64,000 bases of DNA from Pochonia chlamydosporia 170 (taxonomy: Eukaryota > Ascomycota > Sordariomycetes > Hypocreales > Clavicipitaceae). The notes beneath the pieces are model-generated. The model ran no database searches and was not told the origin of the DNA. It saw only the letters and a list, made by a program, of their open reading frames with translations. Within the stretch, counting starts at the first letter, position 1; each line of letters opens with the position of its first letter. Location of the stretch: contig NC_035790.1 in the NCBI RefSeq assembly GCF_001653235.2, positions 5,022,001 through 5,086,000 of the forward strand, in the 5' to 3' direction. This document shows, piece after piece, positions 1 to 12,440 of the stretch. The position numbers were made by a program, and so were the translations under genes.

Positions 1-282
1 AGTAGGCTTTCAAATTTCTCAAGCACCATATAGAACAGAAGACCTCACTGTCACGTCGAAAGCATAATTCTCGAGACAAGGTTCACGTAAACATTTCCCA
101 TTGGCGCTCTATACATAGGGCAAAGCCGGTGATCATGCAATAATATTTTTGACCTAGACCTATTGTATCTCTCCACCATGAACCAGGCCAAGAACTCCTT
201 CCGAGTCTCGAACCGACGTAGCCACTTCCAAAGAGACGCAAAGAGCAAAAAACCCTCAAACACCAGTTCCCTTTTTGCCAGT

Positions 283-1305
283 TTATTTCTTAGCAGTCTC
301 AGCCTCAGCCTTCTCCCTAGCACGCTTCTCACGAGCACCCTGGTATCGCTTGTTGCTTCGGGCCATACGCAGAGTAGTGTAGGCACCGCCCTCGACGGCT
401 TTGGGCATCTCACTCTTCTTGATCTCCTTAACGGCGAGGTCGGTGGGGGCGATGGGCAGGACGGAGGAAATGGTGGCGGCCTTGTTGACCTTGGACAGGT
501 CGGTCTTGGTGTCACCCTTCTTGGGGGCGTTGGACTTGCGGGGAAGCAAGATCAAGCGCTCCTTGTAGGCCTTGAGGCGGGCCACGTTGATGGCCAGGCT
601 CTCCTCGGAGAGGTTCTGGCGGCGGTGGTCGACGGAAATACCGACGGTGCGGGCCAGAGGTCGGGCGATGCCAGCCTCCTGTGAATATCATGTTAGAATA
701 CCGGTTCTGAAATTCAACGTTCCAGCAGATCTCCTTCCCAAATCTGATATCGTTTTCTCCATTCTCTCAGGTAAAGATTTTGGCGACACCAATCGGTTTC
801 TGGGAGGGCATCTGGTCGAGCGAGAATATCGTACCTTGAGCTCGGTCAGGGTGAAACCCCGGCCGGCGCGGACCTTGCGGTTGTACTTAATAGTAGGGCA
901 TCGCACAATGGGGCGCAACTTGTCGACGGGGCGAGGAGCCAGAGCAGCGGCCTTGGCCTGACGAGCAGTGCGGCGGGAGACCTTCTTTCCGGGCTGTTCA
1001 AGTATCAAAAGTCAATATCACAATAACCAAAATTTACACCCCAAATCGTCGTGCAGTCGGATTCGAATATCGCATACCTGGTCGAAGTGGGTGCGAACCC
1101 GTCTCTGCCAGTCCTTGCGGAAGTCTAGAGAAAATGTTAGTCGGATGTCATCGAGGCCATTGTCGTCGAATCGGTCTATGTGGAGGGTTGCTCACGGTTG
1201 TTGACAATCTTCTGGTTGTGCTTGATCGCCTGGAAAAAGAATTGTCGTTAGCAATGATGATTCAAATCATGCATATAGTTCTAATCAACGGGGTATTCGT
1301 ACCAT
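283..1305 (-). CDS. RPL13: 60S ribosomal protein eL13
   Basis: Cytosolic large-subunit ribosomal protein of 212 aa. The five coding exons on the minus strand are 1303-1305, 1196-1229, 1078-1124, 835-993 and 283-678, and they join in phase. The first coding exon is only the ATG; the donor GTACGA follows immediately and exon 2 continues AIKHNQKIV. Family landmarks read in order: [17 protein letters not shown], then [36 protein letters not shown], and a Lys-rich C-terminus ending ETAKK. Length and order fit eL13 throughout. Multiple early introns are usual for fungal ribosomal protein genes. It is divergent from the gene at 2586. Confidence 0.96.
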
Positions 1306-2585
1306 TGTGCCTGCTTGCGATCAAACTCGCTCCGGTTGTCGATGTTCGGTAGGCGTTGAAATTTCGGAGGAGGAGGCTCGACAAATTGTCTGAAGGGTTT
1401 TCGTGCCCTACGAAAGATACGTACCTGGTGGGGTGTGCCCTCTCCACTGCTCAGGAAGCGAGAATTGAAGCAAAAGTGTGGGTCACGTGAATCCGGAATA
1501 TCAATTCGGCGTCGAGGGTGACTAAGCAGGGGGCCGAGGTGGCTGCCCCAGGCAGCAAATAACAGCTATAAAACTCCGTCTGGCCTCCCGCCTTTTGCTA
1601 GTTTCCTTCTTTTCTTCTTCATACTTACCTTGTTCCGAATTCCCCAGCTCAAGATTCGGGGGATTCAGTATGGAAGGCCTGCATTGCACAGCGCGGAGTC
1701 GTTCCTTGCTCCATTGTCCTTCGGGGCCATGGGGGGCGCAATTTTTGATTTTCAACTCGTTTTCATTGTGAACGTCGCCTTGAGCGGCGTCATGAAGAAG
1801 ACTGGAGGAGGATTGTGATGGATGGAAGCGCGTCTTGGGTAGCCGGTAGCTGGGCAATGGATATGTCATAGGACCCCATGTGCACTTAGGTAAATCTGTC
1901 CATTTAATTGTGTGTTTTGACATAAACTGTTGTTCTGTAGGATACGAAGCTCCCTGTTGCAAAGCATGCGAGAGTCTTGACGCGTGATCATGCCTCTCGA
2001 CGCCAACTCAGAAGCCGGATCCTCGCATGACATTCATCGTAGCAAGCTGGTCATCGCCCAGACCTATACGTTCAGTCACGGTCCAAGTATCTTACCATTA
2101 TTGACACCAAGCCAAATGAACGTTGGCACTTGCTCGGGCTGTGTATCGGAGTGCCAGTGAAGCCTTTTGTCCAGAACGGAGAAGGCTGGGCGTTGCCTCT
2201 CCAGTTCTCCCCAACCGCCAAATATGCACAATTCCACTTCCACATCTACTCTGTAATCCGTACTCAATCGGCCATTAAGAAATTCCATCAATGTAGAAAC
2301 GTAAACACTAAAATCAATACCAGTTTCTGCACATGCAAAGTAGCAACACTCTCCCAATAAAATCAGGTGCTCCTCTACCTTCCCTCCTGTAGCTGCTGTG
2401 CCCGAAAATTTCCCGCCCCAATCACAAGCGCCGAATTCACCACTCAGCTGCCCACTCCCAAAAAATCTCACGACGAGCCGATCCCTCAGGCCATTTCTCC
2501 AGGACGCCCTCCCCAAATCGAACCAACTTGACATTTTCCCTCCCACGTCAAGTGTTTCTGCAACACAAGTCCCCTTTAGCCCACC
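1306..2585. other. Intergenic promoter region, eL13 / COX14-like
   Basis: Gene-free 1.28 kb between two divergent genes. It has pyrimidine-rich stretches near 1560-1625 and 2540-2585, as expected around fungal transcription starts. Open frames here, including a 146-codon one on the minus strand, have no recognisable protein character and I do not call them. Confidence 0.6.
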
Positions 2586-3522
2586 ATGGCGTCTAGAATG
2601 GGACCCCGAAGCGTCAAGGACGCAACACGCTTCACATCGACCATTCCTCACGCCACCTCTAAAACAGCCGGTGCGGCCGGAGGACGAGCTGCAGCGACGA
2701 CACCGAAGCCCTCGCCACGGCTTCCTGGTGAGACTCCAGAGCAGAGGGTTCGACGGTTGAGACAGGCGCACATTGCGGCGCAAAAGGCACAGATTAGCCG
2801 AACGGATCGAGTTATCGATGCGTCGAGGAGGTTTTTGGACGTGGCGCATCGATGGACCGTTGGTGGCATCGTCGTCTTCACAGGTACGACTTCAGAACCC
2901 TTTCTACACAATTACATCAAGTCATGGCAATCTATGAGTCTCAATGCAGATACTGACAATCGACACAGCCGTCGCAGGCGTAGTCAGCGTCTACTCCGTC
3001 TGGGACATGCTCCAGTACAACCGCGCCCGACGCGCCGAATGGATCGAAGCCCAAAAGAAACTCGAGGCCGACTCCCTCGCCGCCGCGCGTATAGCCTACC
3101 TCAAGGGCACTGCGACCGAAGAACAGATCCTCTTGGTTGAAGAAGCCAACCGCGAAGCTGAAGAGAAGGGCATCAAACTACCGCCGCTCCTGTCGCCACC
3201 TGAACACCGGACGCATTTCGAAGAACATTTGAAACCAAAATTCTCAGGGGAGGAGGATACTGAGAAGCAGGAAGGAAAGGGTGTATTTGGTGTTTTCTCT
3301 GGCCTGCTTGGCAGCTCAAAGGCTGCTGAGACGACGACCCCCGCTGCCTCCACGGCAGTTGGTACTGAGGGTGGTGTAGTGCAGTCCATCGAGACCAAGG
3401 CGAAGGGTATATGGGAAACAGAGAGGCAAAATCAAATCAATGGCGGTAGTTTGGACCAACTGGGTTTGGATACTGGCAGTTCAGGGCAAAAGGCGGGCAA
3501 ACGCGGCTGGTGGCCGTGGTAG
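2586..3522 (+). CDS. COX14-like cytochrome oxidase assembly domain protein, mitochondrial
   Basis: Protein of 283 aa from exons 2586-2883 and 2969-3522 (intron 85 bp, GTACGA...CACAG). ATG context is CCACCATGG. The N-terminus is basic, Ser/Thr-rich and nearly acid-free to about residue 50, as in mitochondrial targeting. Around residues 78-120 there is a single membrane segment preceded by RRFLDVAHRWTVGG and followed by a basic stretch (NRARRAEW), which resembles the COX14/cytochrome oxidase c assembly domain of fungal proteins. The rest is a charged helical segment and a Ser/Thr/Gly-rich tail ending GWWPW. Role in complex IV assembly is inferred from the domain resemblance only. Transcription is convergent with the gene ending at 4312. 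Confidence 0.62.
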
Positions 3523-4311
3523 CCAGACAGAGATGATGAGTTTGCCTGCTCTGGATTGGGGGAACTACTTTTCGTTTCATATGCTCTGTGATCTAGCGAG
3601 GCATGGGAAGGAGGTGGAATGCAAAAACATGTATCATATCTTTGTAGATGGGCTGTGCATTAGATTGGCGTTAGGAGTCGTTTTTGTATGTAATAACATC
3701 GGGGGTTCATCCCAACTACTTGCATATTGACACTAAATTAAAACAATGGCATTGTCGTCACCGGGAATTCTACTATGGGTTCTGATGTCATCACTTTGTA
3801 GCAGGGGAAGTATTCTTAGAGAGAAATTAAATTCTTGATGGTAGTACAAAATACAGTGCTATGGAGTCGAACCACGCCATCCAGTCGGCGTGGTGAAATA
3901 TTTGTAATGCGCCGGTACAGTGATAGCCGATAGTGTAGCCTGTGCGCCAAGATATTCTGTATCAAAGTTACAAAGGAAATGCCGCTTCGTGGTGTAGTTA
4001 TAAAAAAACCAGAACCTCATGAAATCGCTAGTTCACAAGCGTGCCAATGCCAATGTGCAGTTAAGCACGCTCCCTTTTTATTTGCCCAAATTCAACCCAA
4101 TGTCGCGCCTCTTTGTCTCCCAGTCAATGGTGTATTTTTAAACGATCCAACGCGTTCTAAACTGACACGGATACTGTACAGGGACAGTTTTGTGCCTCTT
4201 CAAAATGTCCCTCAAGTGGCACGTGCCTCCTCTTTCGGAACTCAACGGCCTTTACCCAGCCTGTGATAGCTGCTTCAATATCTTGAGCGTTGTCGTCCAG
4301 GATCTCCCCTT
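3523..4311. other. Convergent intergenic region
   Basis: Region between the 3' ends of two convergent genes. No ORF with protein character is visible. It presumably holds the two 3' UTRs. Confidence 0.6.
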
Positions 4312-5347
4312 CTATGAGATCACGATGTGGTTGAAATGGCCTGGAACTTTGAGCCGGCATTTTTCACAATCTGACCTGTATCCTATGCTAAAGCTCTTCT
4401 TCATGCCGGGTTGCCATGTCCAGCTGTTGACGGTATGCTTGCTGCGCTGATGTCCTTTGCGGCTTGGAGACGGAGAAGACGGATCATTGTCAGATTCGTA
4501 GTGCTGTGCATGATGGTGATGAGAGTCGCAATCAATCATAGCGTTGGGGTGTTCCATTGCGTGCATCGGAGACGATTGTTCGGGTATCGCGTCATGACTT
4601 GGACTCAGCTGGCTTGGGTGAACAAACTGGTCCTGACAATCGTCCATCATCATGGCGCCAGCTGCATCAGCTGCGTCAGGCATATTGGGGTCACCAAGCT
4701 CGGAGATTGGTGAAGGCAGCCGTCGCGTGTTTTGCAAAACCTGCCAATCTGGCCCACCGGCCATGGCTCTTGGGACAGTTTGATCTTGCGAGATACCGAC
4801 GACATGATGGCCAAGGTTTGCAATGCCATTGGGGGTTATCTGGCTTTGCCCAGCAGCGGCCCATTCATGATGTTGTCCCCTAACTTGTGCAGCAAAACTT
4901 GGCTGGATAGGTGTGGGCATACGACCCGTTGACTGGTCAAGCATTAAGGTAGATGGCGGTGCGGCTTCATCGTGAACTGGAGGTGGTGAATTGACAGTAT
5001 CCATCATGTCCATCTCGGCATCTTGTGGTGGCGCCATGTCCCCAACTGAAGCAGATGGACATGGTTCGAGCTGAGGGCGAGGGCCAACGGAGGCAGGGCT
5101 CGCATTTAATGGTACAATACTAGGAGACGCATTATGCTGGTTTGGTCTTGGAGGGTTTCGAAGTGGAAGTGACTGAATGCGTTTCTAAAGGATGATTAGC
5201 AATGGACTTTGGAGGATGGAATGGCTTGCTGTCGTGTACATTTCTATGTTCTCCAAAGCCAGAAGCGGCATTGGCTGCTTCCTCCTCATCTCTAAACCGC
5301 TTTCGTCCCGCGTCGACAGCTTCCATATACTGTTGTGTAGCAAACAT
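4312..5347 (-). CDS. Conserved-looking fungal protein of unknown function, 326 aa
   Basis: Exons 5240-5347 and 4312-5184, intron 55 bp with donor GTACAC and acceptor TTTAG; GCTAAT lies before the acceptor. The N-terminus (MFATQQYMEAVDAGRKRF) is helical and charged. The middle is long, low-complexity and rich in Pro, His, Gln and Met, with an HHHH run. The C-terminal ~45 residues look like a real motif: aromatic and basic, WTWQPGMKKSFSIGYRSD followed by a CxxC (CEKC) and PGHFNHIVIS. The motif suggests a small structured or metal-binding element, but I do not recognise the family. Without the splice the second exon would lack a proper N-terminus. Confidence 0.75.
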
Positions 5348-5880
5348 CTTCGCTGGCCGATTTAATCGGATGAATTGTAATACAGACTCGAAATGTACTT
5401 ATACGTCGGCGATAGGACTCCCGACAAAGGTCGATGCTTGCCAAAAGGTCAACAATTACAACCGACCATCAGTTGGTAGCTGTAAAGGCCGATAGCAAGC
5501 ACCTTGATGGCGAGTGATGGCCAGGTAGTAGACGTCTTGTAGAGAGGCTGGGTGGACGAGTTTTGACCGTGTGACTTCTCTCGGAGGGATGGTAGGAAGG
5601 ATGCGGGGGGGATAACAGAAGCACTGAGCACCAGCTCTTCTTGCTTTTCTGGTAAAGCTTCGCGGAGAAATTGATTGGTGGTGGACAACCAAAGCTGAGA
5701 GGAAGCACGACGGAGCCGCAGGCAGCGAGTCGGGTATCGGCCGTGGTCGGCGTGAGGGGGAAGGCAACAGGAAGCTTGGCCCTTGACCAGAACGGAAGTG
5801 TGTGGCAAACTTGACTCCCAACCAGGGCGTCTCAATGCGCCAGGTTCGTGTCTGTGTGTCTGGTGGTCGAGTGGTGTCAA

Positions 5881-5904
5881 TGGTCTGGTCTGGTCTGGTC
5901 TGGT
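5881..5904. repeat. TGGTC pentanucleotide microsatellite
   Basis: Four consecutive TGGTC units followed by a partial fifth (TGGTT). It lies in the upstream region of the 326-aa protein gene. No function is implied. Confidence 0.9.
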
Positions 5905-8106
5905 TGCACAGAATACTCCCGCACTACGGACTAGGACTAGGTTAGGGGTCAACCAGTCTGGTGGGCTATGACGACAAAATCAACCTGGCCGGTGGTTGGG
6001 ATATCAAGTGCCGACAACGTTGGAAGGGAGGAAGGGCCTTCAACATGGGGAGCAAAAAAGGAAAAGGTCTAGCAAGGGCACGACATCAAAGCAGAATGCG
6101 ATGAACCCGTTTCATCACCCAAAAACACGAAGGCAAAAATAAAAAGAAAGAAAATACTAGCTAGTTGTGTGCTGGGTTTCAAAGCCCGTGTTTGTCATGT
6201 CGCTAGTCCAAAACACGAGGACAAGGCTTGCAAACACGGGGAGGCAAAAGGAGTCGAGACAACAGACCGTGACTGAGCGTGGCGGCGGACCAGCGCCACC
6301 CAGGCTTCCTAGGAAGACAATGATTGCAATTAAATGTGACAAGTATTATACGGAGTAGTGTCGACGGAAAAAGTCAGGGGAAGACGCTCAATTATTCCAA
6401 TTGCGGTCAGCTTGCTGAGGCGGAGACTCTTCCCAATGGAGATCTGAAAGTCGATGTTCCTCCCGCGACCAGGGAGGATACGAAGTCACATATCGGTCGA
6501 AGTCTGGACTCGGAGGCTAGGCAAAGACCCTTGATTCAACATAGTGTCTGGTGTGTTGTGGAGGGCCAACAGCCTCACATTGGGGTTGGTCGAGATATGA
6601 GTTGATTCATCAGTACTGTACAACCGCACGTCAGAGTCAATCCACTATTGTCTTGGAAAAAATCATTCCCATACTCAGACCAAACCCGTAACCCGTGCCA
6701 TTCATGTCAATGCAAGGGGGGCAGGTAAAGTACGAAGTCGTAACCTTGAATTGTCACCAGCAGTGAATGGCACACATCCGGCACTGCACTGAGTGATGGC
6801 CAGGATGCCTGAGAACAAAACTTTCCGGGCTGTGTTCTCGACTGAGTCTGGTCTGGTATCAGTGTTTGGTTCCATTGGGGACACTGAGCCTCAAGCCAAT
6901 GTTTTTTTACATCCGCTGTTTCAGAGCTGCCTCAACATGGCGCGTGTATCGTGCATCGGCATGGCTGGCGTGGCTGTCAGTTGGGAGCGTGTCAGGATTT
7001 CTGGATGGTTTTGTTGACGAAACATCAAGCATAAAGTCTGTCAATGGATTTGCAGCCCTAGACCACGCTGCCGTGCAGTTTGATGCATCTGATGACGACT
7101 TTTCCGTGACTTGTGTCAGACACTCGCATCGTCAGATACGCTGTTGGCGTTGTATCATCAAGCAGGTTGAAACCGGTGGTGAGAAATTAACAGTTGTCAA
7201 CCACAATTCATTTTAACCTTGACCGAAACACCAGCTTACATGTCCATCGAGCAGCTAACATGCATCCGTCCACGGAGCATTCGTACTTTAGCATAATGCC
7301 TTTGCGATACGTGCTTTAGCCTGCTGTGTCTGCAGTTTCGTCCCCTCCAGAAACGGTGAAGTGCATCAACAAATGGAAATCTGCATTGCCTATTGGATGC
7401 TGCATAGGGTAACATGTGCATATCCAGACCATCCAAAGTGCGTGCAGCGGGAGAAATCATATATTAATTGCGACACCGGCAAGGGTCCAAGGCGGTCAGG
7501 CCAGCATTGGGCCGCGGACTTGCCAGACTGCGTTTGCACATCTGAGGAGTCTGCGTCCCTTATGAGAATTCCCAAAGGATTGATAGTTGAGCTAATTTTG
7601 TCCATCTTGGTTCGGTGTGTTCCATCGTACCACGATTACCCCCGATCTAAAGTGCCAACTTGGATCAATCAGGTCATACAAGTGCGACTCGTACGAATAC
7701 TCATCCTGCTTATTACTTGCCTCGTCGAGTCGAACCAACTGTAAATGGTCCATTAGTCATTGTGCGACCCGCCAAAAGTGACGTACATTCCTGGCGGAAG
7801 CAACCAAACTTTTAATGCTGACTGTCCAAACTGTCGTGCATTGAACAGAGCCGAAATCTCAATAAAAAGTGGGTGTGCAATTGAGTTGTGGATTCATTTG
7901 ATCAATTGCATCTCGCACCATGTGGGAGGAGAGTGGCGGCCACCGACACCGTCGTCCACTTTGCTAGGAATCTGGCTTGACTTGACTGGACTTGCCTTGA
8001 CTTGCCTGCACAAAATGGTGGGGTCCCTCCGAGGCTGCTCCGATCAATCATTTTTTTCTGTGTGCCGTCTCGCAGCTTGAACACCACTGACGTGCCCATG
8101 CTTTTC

Positions 8107-8113
8107 TGACTCA
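8107..8113 (+). promoter_or_regulatory. Gcn4/CPC1-type box TGACTCA
   Basis: Perfect palindromic TGACTCA, 264 bp upstream of the DAHP synthase ATG. Gcn4 in yeast and CPC1/CpcA in filamentous fungi bind this sequence under amino-acid starvation. A second TGACTC lies at 8305-8310. Placement before an aromatic amino-acid gene makes function plausible. Confidence 0.6.
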
Positions 8114-8304
8114 TTGGATACTTGACAATTTTCGGGCCCTTTAATATTGCTGCCCAGTATCAATTGCAACTTGAACTGTCAGGAAAACGTGCTTCAGTAA
8201 TTATTGCTTCTGCTTTCCCCAAACAGGACATCTGCCGTGATCTTTGTCGGCAATCATCCCTCTCAACCACGGTAGTAGGGTAGCTCATCCCCATCAAAAG
8301 CTTG

Positions 8305-8310
8305 TGACTC
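8305..8310 (+). promoter_or_regulatory. Second CPC1-type half box TGACTC
   Basis: TGACTCG, lacking the final A, 61 bp before the ATG of DAHP synthase and probably within or near its 5' UTR. It supports cross-pathway control together with the perfect box at 8107. Confidence 0.4.
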
Positions 8311-8370
8311 GAGATTTGGTTGCGCCAACATCCTCCTCACCATCAGCATAGACTCCAATTCAGTCTCAAA

Positions 8371-9824
<1,454 letters not shown>

Positions 9825-10141
9825 GCCATACTCGAGCTTCTGAGAGCCGCTCGCGGAGCTATGATGATGTCATGAATGTGGGCAAACAGTCGCGGGCAAG
9901 GACACAAGCAGAGCCAAGCAAGAGCCAACTGTTGAGAGTTTTACAAGCCGGGATCCAAGGAAAAGTTTTTGTACATATATGGTCATAGAAGACAAAAAGA
10001 GGGGTTTCATATTTGCAAATATTGGACAAATAAAACTGATTCCAATACCTTCAAGATATCCTCTATAAGCACCAAATCCAAGTATGTCCGTAAACGCCAT
10101 TCACATATATAGCTCGTATCATCGTCTAAAACACCAAGACG
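9825..10141. other. Convergent intergenic, 3' UTRs
   Basis: Region between convergent genes with AT-rich stretches and several AATAAA-like signals on either strand. No gene seen. Confidence 0.6.
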
Positions 10142-10732
10142 TCATTGCCGCTCGCCGCTCACCGGTGCATAGTTAATGTCCTGCCGCGACATTGCTCTTT
10201 TGTCCCGCAGCTCGACAACTCGCTTGAAAGCAGCCCATCCCAACAGGCCAACTGTTCCAAGGATGAAACCCCACACAATAATCTTGTCCTTGTTGCTGTC
10301 TCGCTGGAAGCACATGGTGACAACGTTTTCCTCCTTTGCGTCCTTGCAGAAATCTATGCCTTGACTGAGGCAAAATGATTTCGTGCACTCTGAGCATGAC
10401 TTTGACAACGATCGCGGAGCTAGACCAATATTCTGTGAGGAGTCGCCTGAAGAAGCAGCGGGAAGGTCCGTGTCGAATAGAGAGTTGGAAAATGGAGAGC
10501 GAAGGCGCAGCGAGTTCGATGAAGAGTCTGATGACTGGCTTTTAGGGCCCAGCGGGATGATTGTGCTGTTCTTGAAGCATGTGCATTTGCAGAACGTCGG
10601 AGCAGCTAGTTGGAGTCAAGGTCAGTTGTTGCCGAAGACTTTCCTTCCATGTCAGGGAGGCGGCTTACAGCTTGCAGAAACAAGAGCAAATAAAGTCGCT
10701 AATATTAGCGCGATGAGCTGTGTCCGCGCCAT
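10142..10732 (-). CDS. Small Cys-rich single-pass membrane protein, unknown function
   Basis: 175 aa from exons 10669-10732 and 10142-10605; intron 63 bp (GTAAGC...ACTAG). It has a clear signal peptide (MARTQLIALILATLFALVSA) cut close to the exon junction. A lumenal or extracellular part follows, with FCKCTCF and later CSECTKSFC and CKDAKEE motifs around a Ser-rich stretch. A membrane helix (IIVWGFILGTVGLLGWAAF) and a short basic cytoplasmic tail end the protein. The Cys pairs probably form disulfides. The arrangement resembles a conserved ascomycete family of unknown function, though I cannot name it. It is divergent from mL50 across 288 bp. Confidence 0.82.
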
Positions 10733-11020
10733 CTTGGTTTCTTGTTCCACGCACGGCTTTTAGGAACGAGCGTGAAGACGAAGCTATTTGATGTCGAATG
10801 TTGGCATTGTAGCTGTTGCAGGTTGGATTGGGTGGGTCCAGCCGCCTCACATACAGATGGGACCCGGTTGGTCTCGCGACGCCTGGTTGGTCCCCTGGCT
10901 TCCGCACCAAAAAAGTTGGCCATGCAATCTGTTTGCTCTGGCATGATTGAAGATCCAACCTTCAGACTTGCACCTACACGACGCCGCGTCTAGGTGTGTT
11001 GGCGGCCACAACTCTCAATC
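10733..11020. promoter_or_regulatory. Short bidirectional promoter
   Basis: 288 bp between two divergent start codons (the membrane protein on the minus strand and mL50 on the plus strand). I see no strong named motif. Confidence 0.5.
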
Positions 11021-12224
11021 ATGGCTAGAATACCACATATGCGGAGGCTTGCATCTCTGCAATTGGCCATCGCGACACCTTCCTCGGCCACCCGAGCACC
11101 CTTCGTGGCATGCCGAGCGATATCAACGACCAACGCCGCAAGAGGGAAGAACACAGAATGGGTTCGCGGAAAGCTGTGGAAAGGCGATGCCCCTGGCCCT
11201 GAGGATCCCTATACGCAACGAGTTGAGCCAGAAGAAGTCTCAAACCTGCCTGAAGAGGCGGCTGAGTTTCAACCTCGAACCGATAAAACTCCTGCGGCTG
11301 TCACAGCATCCAGGCTGACGCTGCCACCGAAGCGAACGGAAGCGACTTCAGAGAAGGACCTCAAGTCATTGGATGCCACATATGTTCCTGCCACTGAGGC
11401 AGAAGGTCTTGAAGAGATTGGAACATTGAATACTTGGTGGGATCAAGAGGGCCACTGGGGAGAAGAGAGTGACTTCAAGGGCTTTCGCAGCTCCGAAAAA
11501 GTGGTGGACAGGAATGTCGTCGAAGTCTACTTGCGGCAGGCTGTCGTTGAAGCCCTTGCCCTCCAGGAAACCGGTGCATTTCCTGAGTGGGCAACCAAGA
11601 AATGGCGGGAGGGATCTCGAAGCGAACTGGATCAAGTTCTGGCCGCAGAAGTTCAAGTACAAGGCGGCCAGGCGTCACTGAAGGGGGATGCCGCTGCTAT
11701 TGCTCAAAGGCTCACTTCTGAATCCACGGAAACCGAATCAATTGACAGAATTGCGCCTGAAGAAGCCCGCGAGATGGTCAAGTCATGGGATGCGTCATGG
11801 AAGGACCTTGTCTTGGATGACCAACTTAGATTTGCTGTATGTGTAACCCTCATCCATATGTTTCTTTGCGCTATTCATTGTCTAACCCGTGTTGTAGCTT
11901 CACAAACGCCTTTACCAGCTCACAGGCACCCACATCGCCGATGCTAAACTAGCCGCCGCCGTCACAGTCAAGCATGTTTTAACTCTGGCTTCCAAGAAAC
12001 CACAGCCCAAGAAACTAGCCCAAGTATTGGAGTTGCAAAACGATCTTCAGCAACTTGGAAACGTCAAGATCCACAGTCGCAAGGTAGGACCCATTGAGAA
12101 GGAGACTTCTTTGGGTCGATGGAAGGTGATTGAGGAGGAGTTGACGAAGCGAGGCTTGCCTGTTACGGGCACGGCGGGCATGTCGAAGAACAAGGAGAGA
12201 GATTGGATCTCAGGCAAGATTTAA
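11021..12224 (+). CDS. Mitochondrial large ribosomal subunit protein mL50
   Basis: 380 aa from exons 11021-11836 and 11898-12224, intron 61 bp. The N-terminus (MARIPHMRRLASLQLAIATP and onward to about residue 45) is a mitochondrial targeting sequence rich in Arg, Ala and Ser. The mature part contains WDQEGHWG and a C-terminal acyl-carrier-like helical region (FALHKRLYQLTGTHIADAKL) followed by KVGPIEKETSLGRWKVIEEE. This matches fungal mL50 (yeast MrpL13 family). The acyl-carrier-like fold is a property of the family and is not visible here beyond the helices. An upstream in-frame ATG at 10994 adds nine residues and is less likely. Convergent with the MFS gene ending at 12441. Confidence 0.85.
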
Positions 12225-12440
12225 GTGAGGCCATTGGAGTTGACGGGTGTCTGTAAGTGTCTGAAGTGGCACTGTGTATATGTACTGTGACAAAAGATTA
12301 GGATTAATCCAACTACTGATACCAGTATGACCTGTGAAGGTCTTGTCGATTGAGGGTGAAACGTGCCGAGCGCATGTAAAGAGGCCGATCGTATGATGCA
12401 TATTAAATAGGAATATCGGTACAACTCCATCGTCAAATTT

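Larger units (their letters stand above)
5348..8370. other. Large intergenic region upstream of DAHP synthase
   Basis: Three kilobases with no convincing coding sequence. Open frames are short, cysteine-rich by chance and lack splice or family support. The region holds a pentanucleotide microsatellite at 5881, CTTGACT-type short repeats around 7975-8010, and two Gcn4/CPC1-type boxes close to the DAHP synthase gene. It serves as promoter for both flanking, divergent genes. Confidence 0.6.

Noticed and set aside
1522..1962. 146-codon frame upstream of eL13
   Set aside because: Low-complexity promoter-type sequence, no splice or homology support.
2076..2849. 257-codon open frame on the minus strand
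   Set aside because: It overlaps the first exon of the COX14-like gene in antisense, has Arg/Ser/Cys-biased composition and no recognisable domain.
3850..3900. T-arm-like TGGTTCGACTCCA on the minus strand
   Set aside because: No matching acceptor, D or anticodon arms could be folded around it.
5449..5952. Overlapping minus-strand frames of 167, 121 and 79 codons
   Set aside because: Three frames open over the same bases with none looking like protein; this is promoter DNA with a microsatellite.
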